This document shows positions 20,381 to 32,500 of a stretch of 64,000 nt of DNA, in pieces; the first letter of the stretch is position 1, and every line of letters starts with the position of its first letter. The notes beneath the pieces were generated by a model. It was not told the origin of the DNA and made no database searches. It worked only from the letters and a program-made list of their open reading frames with translations. The DNA is from Opisthorchis felineus (lineage: Eukaryota > Platyhelminthes > Trematoda > Opisthorchiida > Opisthorchiidae): positions 474,714-538,713 of the forward strand of contig SJOL01009659.1 in assembly GCA_004794785.1 (NCBI GenBank), read 5' to 3'. The position numbers were made by a program, and so were the translations under genes.

Positions 20381-22684
20381 GTAAGTGCAAGGGTGGAATG
20401 TTTAATCAACCACTAAGACGGCAATGAAGGGCAGCTGACGGTTTACTTTGGCGAGTAGAGTCCCGCGCGAGTAGTTCTGCGCAGTGCGTAAACTGGCACT
20501 GGGAGAAAACTGGGAATACAGATTGTCGGACCTGAATACTATGGCTCAACCACACGAGCGTTTGCAGCTATATCATGAAAACACGTGGTTAGCTAACAGG
20601 CAGTTGGGCGTGGAAGCTCGCCCGGCGAAGAGCTTTCTGGGGTATAATGGGTACTTTAGAGACCATGAAAACTAGCTACTAAAACTGTTGGGTGGTGCTC
20701 ATTCAGTGAACGAGGATTGCAAGACTGTATTACAGGCACGGTGAATAGGAATTTAAAGTGAGGAATTGCAGGAGAATCAGATACTGCGCATGGAGCAGAG
20801 AAGTGGTTATCAAATTTTCGAGGTGCATAGGAGCATGCCATATGAACAGGGGCGCGGGAAGTATGTAAGGGGTATGATTGGTAATCGTAGACAGAAATGT
20901 AGCCAATGCTATGTTATGAGAAGTTCAGAAGCTTCGCTTCAAGGCACACAACGAAGATCGTGTACGGCTGCATTGCCGTATACCAGTGGAGGGGGAGAAC
21001 CCGGTACTTTAAACCATGCATGAACAAGAGGTTGAAAAAGATATGGGGCACGTTTTTTGACACGCGTACGGTTGTTTCGTATGTTTGAGAGATGACCTGT
21101 TACTGGTATGGCGCAGCCGGAGATTGCAGATTACGATGTTAGCCTTGAGGGAATTGGTACGTTGAAAGCGTCTTCCTTGGTCTTCGTTCCAGGTGACCTG
21201 CACGTGTAACTTCACTTCTGACTCCATTTTATATGGTAATATGAATTCATATAAGGGCTCGCTAGGAAACGCCGGAACAAGAACACGTCCACATCATTAG
21301 CAAGGGCATTCGACAGCAGAATTTGAGAACCTCACACTCATAGGAAAATGCTCTTCCCAACCCCTCCGTCGATGTGTGTATTCTTGGACTAGATTCTAAT
21401 GATAACATCTAATGATCAAAAATGCTTAACCCACACACTGATGGCCTTAAAAGGACCGTAATTCATAGCTGCGAAACAGCAAGCGCCTCTGACGGACCCA
21501 GATGGCTCATTTTGTGTGGACAGTATCCTCGAAGAATGTCCCGATGTCCTGGTCCTCCGGATCAAAATTCGTCTTTACTGTGGATTTTGACCCTCGATTA
21601 AAGCCAATCTACAGTGAAAGGCTAAGAAGGACTGTACAGTTGTCTCATCTTTATTGGGCGCTATCAACACTGTGCAAATCACGAAGGCCAGGGAGTAATG
21701 AAATCATGAACTCCCGACAAGCGGTCGAACATCTGGACGATTGGCTACGAGCATACAATCAGAAAATGATTTAGTCTTCCTCGGTCAGGATACAGTGACA
21801 CTCATCTCTCATCCCCCTCACGGTGATTGGCCCCTCGACTGATGATCACCTATGTGGAAATTTTGCTCACCGTCCTTCGCCCGAACTCCTTGCAAAGTTT
21901 TGTATTATGGGATGATTTGAGCTTTTTGGTATAGGTTTGCTTCATATCAGGGATGAAGTCCACGTTCTAGATTTCCAATTCCCTTCATCGTCAACAAAAT
22001 TCTGTCTGACCTAATCTTTGCTGGTGTCCCACTTCTCAACAATGGTGTTGGGATTAACCTCTGTTCAACAAAGTGGAAATTTTTACGGCCCAAGTCAAAA
22101 CTGTTCCATTGGCCTTGTCTGTCTCCTACAAAAAATAATGGAGAAAGGTTCAGTAACTCGATTACCCGCTCACCAATGAACTTTTCTCAGCTCAGTACGA
22201 TTTTCTTCCCTCTTGCCCATTGTTTACGGGCCAAACTTGGTCCTCTTTATCCAAGTCCTGGTTTGTGGGGAAAAATACATGCACTGAATAAATATATTTC
22301 GATTATTTTCACGCCCTCATAAATCGCTCTTAGACAAGCAGCGCACTGTTGTGAATAATTAGGAGTTGGTATTTCGATGTGCAGAAGGCCATTTGACTTC
22401 ACCTTTGACTGATCCTCACAATTCCATGTTGATCGCTTACTTTCAACTTGCCAATTCCAGCGGACCCCCGGAACGATCCATCCTGGAATGCAAGGCTATT
22501 CCTAATAACTTAAAATTTCATGTGCTCCGCTCATGCCTGAAAAACCGTTAATTCAAGCTCATAATCCGAAATAATGTTGCAGTGTTCCTTGCATTTTTCA
22601 AAAGTCTATTGATGACTGCAACCTAAGTGACACCAAGTAGATCATACTTTTATGGGGATAAAAACGTACACGTACCTCAACTAG
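20381..22684. other. Inferred gene B intron with other exon-like segments
   Basis: Two further segments have splice-like borders and open frames. One is 20771-20868 (phase 0 in and out, weak acceptor). The other is 21193-21235 (phase 0 in, phase 1 out; strong acceptor CTTGGTCTTCGTTCCAG). Neither could be confirmed. The plus-strand frame at 21502-21774 has no splice support. No known repeat was seen. Confidence 0.3.
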
Positions 22685-22736
22685 CTTAATGAATACAAAC
22701 GTGAAGTCACTAGGAAATATATCTCTGAGGCGTGCG
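22685..22736 (+). CDS. Gene B internal exon
   Basis: A 52-nt exon with a weak acceptor (CCTCAACTAG) and a strong donor (CGTGCG|GTAAGTTG), phase 0 in and phase 1 out. The peptide is LNEYKREVTRKYISEAC; the codon just before it in frame is TAG, so the exon cannot start earlier. It joins the exon at 22849 across a short intron of 112 bases, with G|GA giving Gly. Confidence 0.4.
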
Positions 22737-22848
22737 GTAAGTTGGAGGAGTCAATGTTTCCTTGTGTCCAACAGTGTTATCTGCGGCGGCGAAGCGGGCG
22801 CTCAAAATTAAATCTTTTCGTAACATCACTCTCTGGCCTCATTCTCAG

Positions 22849-23143
22849 GAATTTGTGTGCCAGCGAAATGTATAGATACAGATTCAGTTGCAAGAACGTT
22901 TGATTCACTGGATCAGTACGTTCCAGCTACTGTAGAGGTTGTCTTCATTAACTTCCGGCATTCTAAGTCGTTTGGGCACTCTTTGGAAAGTTTCGCGACT
23001 GGCAGCAAGCAGTTAGATTTGATCGCAGTTTTTGTTCAACTCAGTCAAAAAATGGTGTTAAGGTCAGTTGAAATTGGCAGTCCGGCATCTCCAATGCACT
23101 CCGCAAAGTCTTCCAAACATTTGAGAGTAAATTTCCCGCAAAG
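22849..23143 (+). CDS. Gene B main internal exon (unrecognised protein)
   Basis: Acceptor CTCTCTGGCCTCATTCTCAG and donor CGCAAAG|GTAAGAG are both strong. The 295-nt exon holds 97 whole codons in one open frame, phase 1 in and phase 2 out. The peptide includes DSLDQYVPATVEVVFINFRH and LIAVFVQLSQKMVLRSVEIG, alternating hydrophobic stretches that suggest beta strands, and ends NFPQ. It connects in frame to 24719 (AG|G gives Arg). No family was recognised. Confidence 0.5.
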
Positions 23144-23384
23144 GTAAGAGGTTTTCTATCACTTTAGCTATCTGATGCAGTTACCTAAACTATCAGCTGG
23201 TTGAAATAGGCAAATAACTGACCCCCCACTAATAGTGTTATTTTACCGGAAATCGCCCGGGCGTCCACACAGCGTGTTATAACAACGCGATCCTCCTCGA
23301 ATTGCGTCGAGACATTTAATTAGCTGAATTGGTGAGCGAACCAGGATAGAATGTCAAAAAAAACAAATCAAAAAGTTGTTTCAG

Positions 23385-23478
23385 AAAATACATTGGCAGG
23401 TGTAGTGTTACACTTTGACATTTTCGACTTGGACCAACAAAGCGGGTTGGAGTCCGTCAAATTTACATTTCGCAAGAG
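23385..23478 (+). CDS. Gene B possible alternative exon
   Basis: A 94-nt segment after GTTGTTTCAG and before CAAGAG|GTATGT, open in one frame (TLAGVVLHFDIFDLDQQ and SVKFTFRK). It has the same entry phase (1) and exit phase (2) as the exon at 22849, so it cannot follow that exon in frame but could replace it. It may be an alternative exon or a coincidence. Confidence 0.22.
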
Positions 23479-24718
23479 GTATGTAGTTTGCCTCATATCA
23501 CCTGACTCACCCGCATACGGTGTCCCAGTAAACCATCAAAACATACATCATCTTCTGCATAAGTACAACAACATATAAGGCTCTTAAAGTGATCTAGTTC
23601 TGAGGCATGGAAACCTAAGTTTCATCAGGCACCGGAATGGAGGTACCTTTGGCATTTATTCGTTAACTCGACGTACGGAGTTCAAAACATGAGCTTCTGT
23701 CCCAAGTCATCAAACATAGTCAGTAAATTATTTTGGTGCGAAAATTTGCATTTTAATTTGTTTTGTCTCCTTCGATATTCTACACTTTCTGGTTTTCGGA
23801 AATTAAGGCATAAACATGCTAGGTATTAAGTCCTGTCGACTCATTGCTAAGCGTGATCAGAACCCTTAGTTTTGTGACTTTGGTTTGCTATGATATGATA
23901 CTCTAGTTCATCAATTAATATGTAACTTGGTCCCATTCCGGGCATTGGCAACTCCGGGTCCACATTTTTAGCGTAAGACCCTTGCTCATCTTACTGTCAT
24001 GCGAGAGCCATGGCCACTTGCGTTTCAGCATTCGGAATTTAGTCGAGTTCCAATACATGTTGATATGTCACATCTCATTTTTATGAGGTAAACATCGATA
24101 TCGGATATCCACTTTCGAAGCTGTTGTCCCTTAAACAGCTTCGCACAATCAGTTGAATTATTCTTTCTTTAGTGATTCCGCTATAATTCGGGAATTCAGT
24201 AGAAGGCGTAATTTCAGGGTAAGAGTAAGAGGAGTAAGAATTATCACGGTTAAACTCGATACTTCTGACAAACCGGATGACTAAGCCACTCTGCTGAGCG
24301 TGTATCAGCTGGTCTGAAACGTTCTATTGGGTTTCCCTAGATGCGGAGTTCTTACTACTGTTGCCCCCTTCGAGTAGAAACACCCCATTCAAGCATCGAG
24401 TGGAGGAAATTTGACGATGCCAGGACAAGGTAGCTGGTTGACCTGCAGTATGAAGTTATCACGGTGGCCACAATCTAGAGAAATCGGATGACGGGATATA
24501 CTGCTTCACATTTCTAACTCCTTTTGTGCAAAGGATTTGAGAAAACATGCTCTCAAAGTCCAGTGGCTGGGAGTTTCTTGGGTTAAAGTTTAGTCACAGA
24601 GCACCTTTGGCGTACGGCACATTTTATGCTTTGGTCTGAGCCCTTTCTCCTTAAAGCTGGAAAGGAGGCGGTGGAATAAATTGCGAAACACCTTTTTGGT
24701 TTTACTTTTTCACTTCAG

Positions 24719-24794
24719 GGTCAAAGCATCTGTGCACGCCATTACTAGGCGAATTATGGTAAACCTTTTCTACCCCGTTACGGTACACTATTCA
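24719..24794 (+). CDS. Gene B internal exon
   Basis: A pyrimidine-rich acceptor (GGTTTTACTTTTTCACTTCAG) and a donor CTATTCA|GTAAGT frame a 76-nt exon. Only one frame is open (phase 2 in, phase 0 out, 25 whole codons; VKASVHAITRRIM then VNLFYPVTVHYS). Entry phase matches the exon ending at 23143 and exit phase matches the exon at 25099. Confidence 0.5.
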
Positions 24795-25098
24795 GTAAGT
24801 CCATGTTCGCCGACCCCTAGAAACTTACCTAAAATTTCTCTGGATTACAGTTAAAACAAAAAAGTCCACATTAGAGTGTAGCGGTCGACTATGTCAATTC
24901 AAAACAGTATCTCTCCAGACAGACATTGGTTTGCTAAAATTTGTTTAAAGGTGCTTACGTTTAATTTGGACGCGGGGTTCGTTCTATAGTCGCCGTCATG
25001 AGTTACCTTGATTTTTATGTAAAGGTGGTGAAGGATTTTGTGAAGAATTTGGTCGCTTCACGTCTTTCTCCTTTATTGCATTTGCAAATACTTTAAAG

Positions 25099-25245
25099 GT
25101 GCGCATGAGTAATAATTACGCAGTTTTATATCCACTTAAACTCCAAGAGGATCAGCTATTCGCGACCTATTTGGGACAGAGTATTCTACCATTGAAGCAG
25201 GCTTTCCGTAAGACAAAGCCGAAGCCGAGGAATTCGTCACAGCCG
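25099..25245 (+). CDS. Gene B internal exon
   Basis: Acceptor region CTTTCTCCTTTATTGC through CTTTAAAG, and strong donor CAGCCG|GTAAGTTAA. The 147-nt exon is 49 codons, phase 0 to phase 0, with the peptide NNYAVLYPLKLQEDQLFATY and a basic end (RKTKPKPRNSSQP). It continues the frame of the preceding exon. The next exon is uncertain: 26688-26735 (strong acceptor, ends in TAA) and 27086-27184 (open, weak donor) both fit phase 0. Confidence 0.5.
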
Positions 25246-26687
25246 GTAAGTTAATTGAATTATTATGACAGGCAGCACAATCTGTAAAGGGTGTCCGGCG
25301 AGGTTTTGCCTTCGCTGGTACAGTGATCCCTTAATGGTGATCTACCACCCGGGGCAAAACAACCCAATACTCACAGTTTCTTTTGAAAGCCTGCTCGTCA
25401 ACCGACACGTATGATGCGAAGATTTGGAAGACTTCAGCGCTATGCTGTAGTACGGGTTACCGCCATCGGAGGTCCAGCAATAACCTGCTGGTGAGTATGC
25501 AAATGTGGTGACCACCGAAGTTATCTACAACTACCGCGTCAAGTGGTGAACCCCATTGTTAATTCGGTCGGCGCTCACGTTTTACTCACCGATGTTGATT
25601 ACACGTTGTCGGTTCTCGCAACTGCACGAATATGGTCCTGCAATTGTGGTGGAATTACACTGTGGCCGTTTTAGCCGCACACGTTCTGCCCGCACACAAC
25701 AAATAGCCCCTTTTTCGACGTTTCCCAGACGTCATCACTGTTGATACCAAGCACTTCACAAATTGTCTTGGATAAATTCTTTCACATCATTCGAATGCAT
25801 CTATGTAGGCATCAACTGTACACCTTTCTTGTGACTAATGTCACGTTACTGGGCGACCGGTCAAGAATGCCTTCATCAGAAGGGAACCTTTGCGCATCTA
25901 TATAAACTTTTCAGCTTGTTCAAAGACACGATATGTGGATAGTATTGCACCAAGACGTCCATGATGGAGAAAATGACATCACTGATACAGGCCACAGAAG
26001 TTTTGTTTGGTTGCACGATGTGCTGCAGCCCAGCTTGAAGTACGGGGGACAAAGCTGTTAGCCTTAGTGGTGGGACCTGCGGAAACAAGTGGGATGAGGT
26101 ACAGCAGAAAATGGACTACGTGAAAGGAGGGGTTCGCAGTTGCATGTTTCCGTCTTCCCGCTCCGATGTATGCAGCAAGTAAGGTGACCCCTATGGTGAA
26201 TCCACGAGACGGCCGATGCTGCATGGATGTTGTCAGTTGTAAGTATCATAATTATACGTGGGCTTGGATACTGCCAGGACACACAGACCTAGACAGAATG
26301 ACGATCAGGGTCCTCGACCAAAGCACTTGCTCCAAAAGACCGGCCGCGAGACAGCACCGTTTGGTGGGAAGTGCAGGTGCATGATCATTTTTATAGAACT
26401 AGTCGCCACACATGTTCCAACCCCCAACCTACAGAGCGAGGAGAATGTCTTGGTGAAGCCTCCAACTACTGACCGACAGGGTGTGAAAGGCTCTGCGACG
26501 GTCGCACGGACACCACCCATTTTAGTTCAGTGGATCATGGAGACACAAACGTCACAAGGCAACATCCGGTTTCTTCGAGTTTAGCATATATCGTTGACGA
26601 GAATGGAATTTAGCTGGCTCTTGAGGTCATTGCACCAATGCTGTACCCTATCCGCACGGGTTGTCTGCGTTATTTTGCGCATTCCAG

Positions 26688-26735
26688 CACTACCAATTTC
26701 GTACGAATGTGCACAGTCTTCTTGAGACGATTTAA
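26688..26735 (+). CDS. Gene B possible terminal exon
   Basis: After a pyrimidine-rich acceptor (GTTATTTTGCGCATTCCAG) a phase-0 frame reads HYQFRTNVHSLLETI and stops at TAA. It would give a 15-residue C-terminal exon following 25245. I see no nearby AATAAA, so it is a weak candidate. Confidence 0.22.
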   Translation, partial: HYQFRTNVHSLLETI

Positions 26736-29464
26736 CACATTAGCTCTTGTGGACTATACTAGAGACTGCAGATTGCCGTATATTCTTTAGTTAGAGTTAC
26801 TTCTGTCAAATTTACATTCATCAGCTGTTACGGTTGAGTAACTTAAAGGAGCTATTCAGGAACAAGACGGATGAATTGTGGTTTTCATATCTAGACTTTT
26901 ATTATGGTTTACCAAGGCTATTCACAAGCGGTCAGCCCTTACGCCCTCCCAAATATTTTTCGGATCGTGTTTAGTAATGTTACTGACTAACTTAATCGCT
27001 TATCTGGCCAATTATTCGGTCTTCATATTTGATTTCCACACGTCGAGGTATATTCTTTGTTACGAACAACTGTGACGCTTCACAGAATTACGGAGCAAAT
27101 TCAACACTTGGATTATATTCCACGCATTGTGTTGTCTACTGGGTCAGCGGACATCGATTGCATCTAATTGCACAGCCATCACCGGTAGGCAGAGAGACAA
27201 AACAAGTTGTTTTTTATTATCTCTTTTATTTAGGACGGGGGCTAAAAAAAGAAAAGTAGGCAACCGTATGCTCTGTGAGATCCCTCCAAGAACTGTCTTT
27301 TACCCCAGGCGGGTTATTTCATTCCTACGATATTATTGTGATTCCGCCAACTGCGCGTCCTAATGTTCATCAGTGTGCGCACTCATGATGTCCCCTCGAA
27401 TGGCGAAAAAGCATTTGAAAGCCAGTTGTCAAGCTTGACGAACTTGTCAGCAGCTACCTGATCAAGTACCAGTAGACATACATGAGCTACCACTTCTAAA
27501 AGCGCAAATAGTTTCGTGTGTTGTAAGACATCCATTGAAACCGGTCGCTGCAAAGATGTTCATTGTACCACAGGCTCCAGCCTGTCGCAACTGTAAGAGC
27601 GTCGAACTTTGGGTGCCCTTTTGGATTGTGTTGATTAGGCTTAAATAATTTATTGCAGAGTTGGTAGGTTTGGGCATACTGCAGACAGTCCTTTCTGGAG
27701 GAGTTACAACCTCACGGTTTACCTGGTCAAAATGACTGGGCGGATCACAGGTGTCGGTTTATTCGGGTCCGGAAAATGAATGATAGGTAACCCAAGAGTT
27801 TAACGATTACCACGAAACGCATTATTCCCTCTTAAATTTGGCTTTCCAACAAGATTACGCGACTCCCGGAATGGTCATTATGATTATTTACCTAAGATGA
27901 CCGTACTGAGGATAAGCTTTAGATAAAACCGGCTTCTGCGTTTCTTCCCTACTGAACAGTGACACGACTCGTTAGAAAGGGTTAAAACGATATTCACGTG
28001 CTAGATAAATCATTTCCTGAAGCTTTCTGTATCCTGAACAAACTGGGAGAGGAGATGTTTTCGTTAGCACTGAATGCCTATTCCCCAAGCATAAATCCTC
28101 TTCACTTCACTTTCTTTTGAACTCTACTCCTCTGGTCCTGGCGCTACTGCCCTGGTTGGTTCACCCCCGAAACGAGAAGCACTTGACTCGAGTTCTCTTC
28201 TTTCATCAATGACCTAAGTATCATTGTCCATACCGGGAAGTGGCGTTCAAGACAACTGCACCATCACTACTACTACCACTTGGTGGTACTGTAGTAAATG
28301 AAAACTCCACATCCGGGCGGGAAATGATTTTCACACCAAAACGATGTTGCTTGTTTGCAGGACGCCTCGAACGACTACAAGGTGCCTCTTATGGTCATGC
28401 CAATCGACTACCCAAATAGTCACCACGGCTGCTTTAAATCTTCAATGCACTTCCGATAAATTGAGGCCACTAGCGAAGCCTTGATTTGATGAATAAGCAG
28501 CTATTTCTGGGATGAAACGAAGGATAAACAGTATACAACAAGGACAAAAGCTAGCCTCATTTCTCATTACCATGAGCGGCTCATAAAGATGAATAGTTAG
28601 TTTCTGCTGTATCATATTATTCCAAGCTTACTGAAAGGGAGGGTTTTACAAAAATGTGCTCCGGATTTTCATCAGACCTTCAGGCGGAACTACGATATGT
28701 TTATGATAAATGAGTGAGGTAGTTTCTTCATGGACTTGACAGGCTATTGCGGACATTCTAAAACTATTTAGATATACATCTCAGCGAACGGTGATCCAAA
28801 ATCATTGTCCTTTGCGGTGAGAAAATTTACCCCCCAAACATAGAGCGTCAAAACTTGCGAGTCCTAGTTCAGTAACATAGGAGCACAAGTGACTGGAGCT
28901 AGAAGGAGATTACAGCCAGATTGGTCTGATGGATCACTTTGAGCGTCATCACTTAAGATAAGGAAGTCGCGTCGGAAATTTCCATTTTCTACGCTGGGCT
29001 TTTTTTATCCGCGACGAAAACGGGCAAAGCCGGTACTTAGTATGTTCATAAGAACGTCACTATTTACCACTTTTTGTAAACCACTCTTAATTTTTTTCAT
29101 TTTAGTTTATACATTCTTGAGAAATCCGGCCAGAGTACAGTAGACCTAATTTAGGAAAGCAACTGACATCTCGCGTTGACGGGCACGGTTATACGATCAT
29201 ATGACAGAAATCGCTGTTGCAGGGAGTCAAATTAGAGAGAGCACCATTTTGGCATGCACAAGAAAAAACAAAAAATCAGGTAATTAAACCATGTATATGA
29301 TATCAAGCTGCAGTGTTTATCTAATCGAAAACACAAAAGGAAGCCGCCAAAATCGTCCCTCTTGTAGCTGCTATTCTCCCAACTTATTAGAGCACTCCTT
29401 AAGAACAAACCGTTTTCGCCACCAAGTTATCTTGAACATGGACCCAAGTTCACGAAAATGTAGA
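26736..29464. other. No recognisable gene
   Basis: AT-rich sequence with short chance frames on both strands. A segment at 27086-27184 (33 codons open in phase 0 between an AG and a weak GTAGGC donor) and a frame ending at 27361 after a strong acceptor near 27231 are the only exon-like spots. Confidence 0.3.
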
Positions 29465-29536
29465 GTCCTTGGAGGGGATTCGGACCCGAGGCCCCCACTT
29501 ACTGGGAATTGCCTGAACAGCTGAGCTACCGCGGAC
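29465..29536 (-). repeat. tRNA-like sequence, probable pseudogene or SINE head
   Basis: On the minus strand 72 bases can be folded roughly as a tRNA. The acceptor ends are GTCCGCG and CAAGGAC (5 of 7 pairs), and GGTAGCTCAGCTG resembles an A-box. An anticodon stem TTCCC/GGGGG encloses loop AGTAAGT (anticodon would be TAA, Leu). The T loop is GGGTCCGAATCCC with two of five stem pairs broken. The D stem is poor. It differs from the main SINE family, lacking its body. Likely a tRNA pseudogene or a second SINE family. Confidence 0.5.
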
Positions 29537-32500
29537 TTTGCTGTACGTCACTCATGTGCACTTTAGTTCACATTGAGCCGCCATACTTCCGCCTAATGGG
29601 TCAACAGCTGGCGTGCGACTTTCGCAGTGGGCCAGACGTTGATATGATGCAGATACCCAAAGGGAATTGGTTTCGAATCCATGTGGGATAGAGGCGAATT
29701 CGAAAAATCTAGAAGAGTAACCGGAGCATACAAAATGCCGACGAAATGGCCTATTCTATTTTATCTGTTAGAAGCACATGTAGTGTTATATTCCCCCGTT
29801 TGGATCATCCCTTAGTTTTTCATCTTTGCTTGAATTTGTAAAACGCCCACGATGATATATCGACGCGAATTGAATGGGAAGCTTTACACTTACTATAAAC
29901 CTGTGTCTGAATTGAGAATTCTTGATATATGTGACTGACGTTGCATTGTCGAATAGCATTATGCTGCATTTATCCTTCCTGTTTGTCACCGCAAATCCCC
30001 ACATGCAAACTAGTTGGCCTGAACAATCTGCCTGTTTATATTCGCCCATATCCAAAAACCTGTGGATGTCGGTAGGTTTTCGGTGGTGTAATTCCATAGT
30101 TTTTATTGGTCGCACACGTGGAGAGGAGTTCATGGGATCTTTGTACCTTGTAATATAGCAGTGGCTACTCCCACTGCAGCACTGTGGCTAACGGAAAGTC
30201 AAATTAGCGGAAACATTCAAGCAACAGCAGACTGTGGCAAGGCCTTTCGTTCACTCACCGGAACAATCGAAATCAGATCCTGCGTACCCACCCACTCAGA
30301 ATCTGAGCTAAAGCAGACATGGTTCCGGTGTAATTGTTATCCAGAAGACAATGCTAAACTTGTTCCTCCGTAGCCACACCATGCGGATAATTTATCACTA
30401 AGATTGTACTGATTTGGAAGGATTTCCGAGAAGAGTTTCTGCGTGAAACCATGTTGAAATTGTCGGCATATGTATCAGTTAGGCGGTCTTTATTCGTCGT
30501 GGCATCACCACGGCCAGTAAGCATAAAATGTCACAGGTGTAAACTAAGTACTCTTTCTTGAATCTACATTACTGATCGTGTTCCATTGGAGTGAGAAGAA
30601 TCGTTAAATTACAATACACACTCTTGAAGGAGGACGAACTTGATGTTCCTGACTGGCTCGGTTGCTGTTTCCTCACATGTCAGTGTTTGAACCATGTTTC
30701 TCTCTGCTAGTCACTGAATCAATCGGAAATACGGTACTTCCATCTCGAGGAATCATCTTGGGGATATTCCAAACGGTCTTCTGAGGGAGTGCGTTCCCTT
30801 GTGCGAGGATCAACAATACGAAATCGTATCAAATGCCTTGCACGCTAAAAAGGGTTATCCACCTTATCGGAAATGAGGGATTCGTAAACACTATCGTAAC
30901 ATGGTGAATCACTAAAATTCAACATCCTGTGGGTAAGAACGAATGGACCCAACCATCTGGGCTATCTAGCCCGTTAAACATGAATTAAATCCAACAGACA
31001 AGAAATAACCGAAAATCCTTCAGCATGTTTCAAGGTGTCCGTGGCACTACCTGACTGGGAATTTTTGCAAAGCGGACAACCAGGAAGGCCAAAGAGATGC
31101 AATGCTGATGAGTCCTAGTAAGAGTAAAACTCGAGTCCAGTGATTCCCTCCTTTTGTGTGGACTCACCAGAATAATTGCACAGGGATAGGAGGACGACTG
31201 TTCAAACAAAAGTGATGTGAACATCAAATAAACAAAACAAAAAACGCTGGCGATTAATAAACCGACGGTTAGCGTGCTTTATTCCATCCTGTCCTTCAGT
31301 TTTATTACTCTGATCAGCACTGCAACTGAGGCGTTGCGGCGAATGCTGTTGTGTGAATTGTCCAGGTTAGGTTATCGGCCAACTCGCGTTTAATCAATAA
31401 GAGTCCATAAAAGAGAGTGGCGAGAAAGAATATCCGGTGCGCCCATGACATTATTAACATTAAACTCAGGCGACATTCAAAATTTACCACCTGCTGTGGG
31501 CCTTGTCCTTACAAGCGCGCACTTTTCCAGTACCCAGCTCCTATTCGTCGGATTTCGACAGACCCCTAGGGGATTCACCGTCCGTTGTTTTCATCAAACG
31601 GACATTCTAACCGGGATTCCACCAATATTGATTCCTGCTTGAATACTCAACTGAACGTCGGCGAAGTCATAGACTTATCTGCAAATTAAGCTGGTGGTAA
31701 AGGGCATTTCAAGTGAACATCGATTAAATTGCTCTATTGAGGAATTCCCCATGAAATTGGTCTGAGATGATCCACCTTATTTCCAAACAAGCATAAGACT
31801 GCGTATTTTAAGAGTACATGAAATAAATGTTGAATAAAGAGATTGGAACTGATAGTGTCTGAGTGTTCCCCAGAAGCTCCTGAAATTTCGACAAAATCCA
31901 ATAAAATTAACATAAACATGGATAGTTAGATAAGAAAGAACCTGGTAGTCATTTTTGATACTGTCACACGAATACCACTCACAATCGACTCACTTCATGG
32001 GTCAAGGGGAAGTGTGCTATATTGCAAAGCCTTGTAACCAAACATAGCCCAGAGCTAACCGAATGAGATTTGTAAAAAGTGTCTCACCTACACAAAACTA
32101 ATTTATGGGAAAGTCTACAACACAGGATCCTATTGTGTCCATCATGTCCAAAAACGGTGGCACCATTATTTAGAAATAAAAGTTTGGACTTGGTGTATTC
32201 AAGATCAGATTTACAGTCTTTTGAGAATGGCGGGTGTGGCGTGGCGTCTTGGCCGCATGCTCGACCTAGCTCCAACGAAAATCATTTTCGTTTTTTAGTC
32301 AAATTTGGGCCAATAGCACTTGATGCACCACTCTGGGCGTCGACTTTGCAATACAGTTTGTGGACAGCCGGCACTTTGTGTCTTGGGCAGAAGGTACCGC
32401 TATAGCGAAGGGGGAATTATACGCACAACTCAAGTTCTTCTCATGCACCCAGTATTGAAGCACCAGTCGCTGCACGATGTAAGCTAGATAATTCACCTAC

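Noticed and set aside
25979..26584. Cluster of overlapping frames on both strands
   Set aside because: No frame gives a recognisable domain; an exon-like segment at 26174-26237 does not match the phase of gene B.
29895..30075. Minus-strand segment with CCACAG acceptor and GTAAGT donor
   Set aside because: Open and protein-like, but isolated; no partner exon in phase was found and the plus strand is also open.
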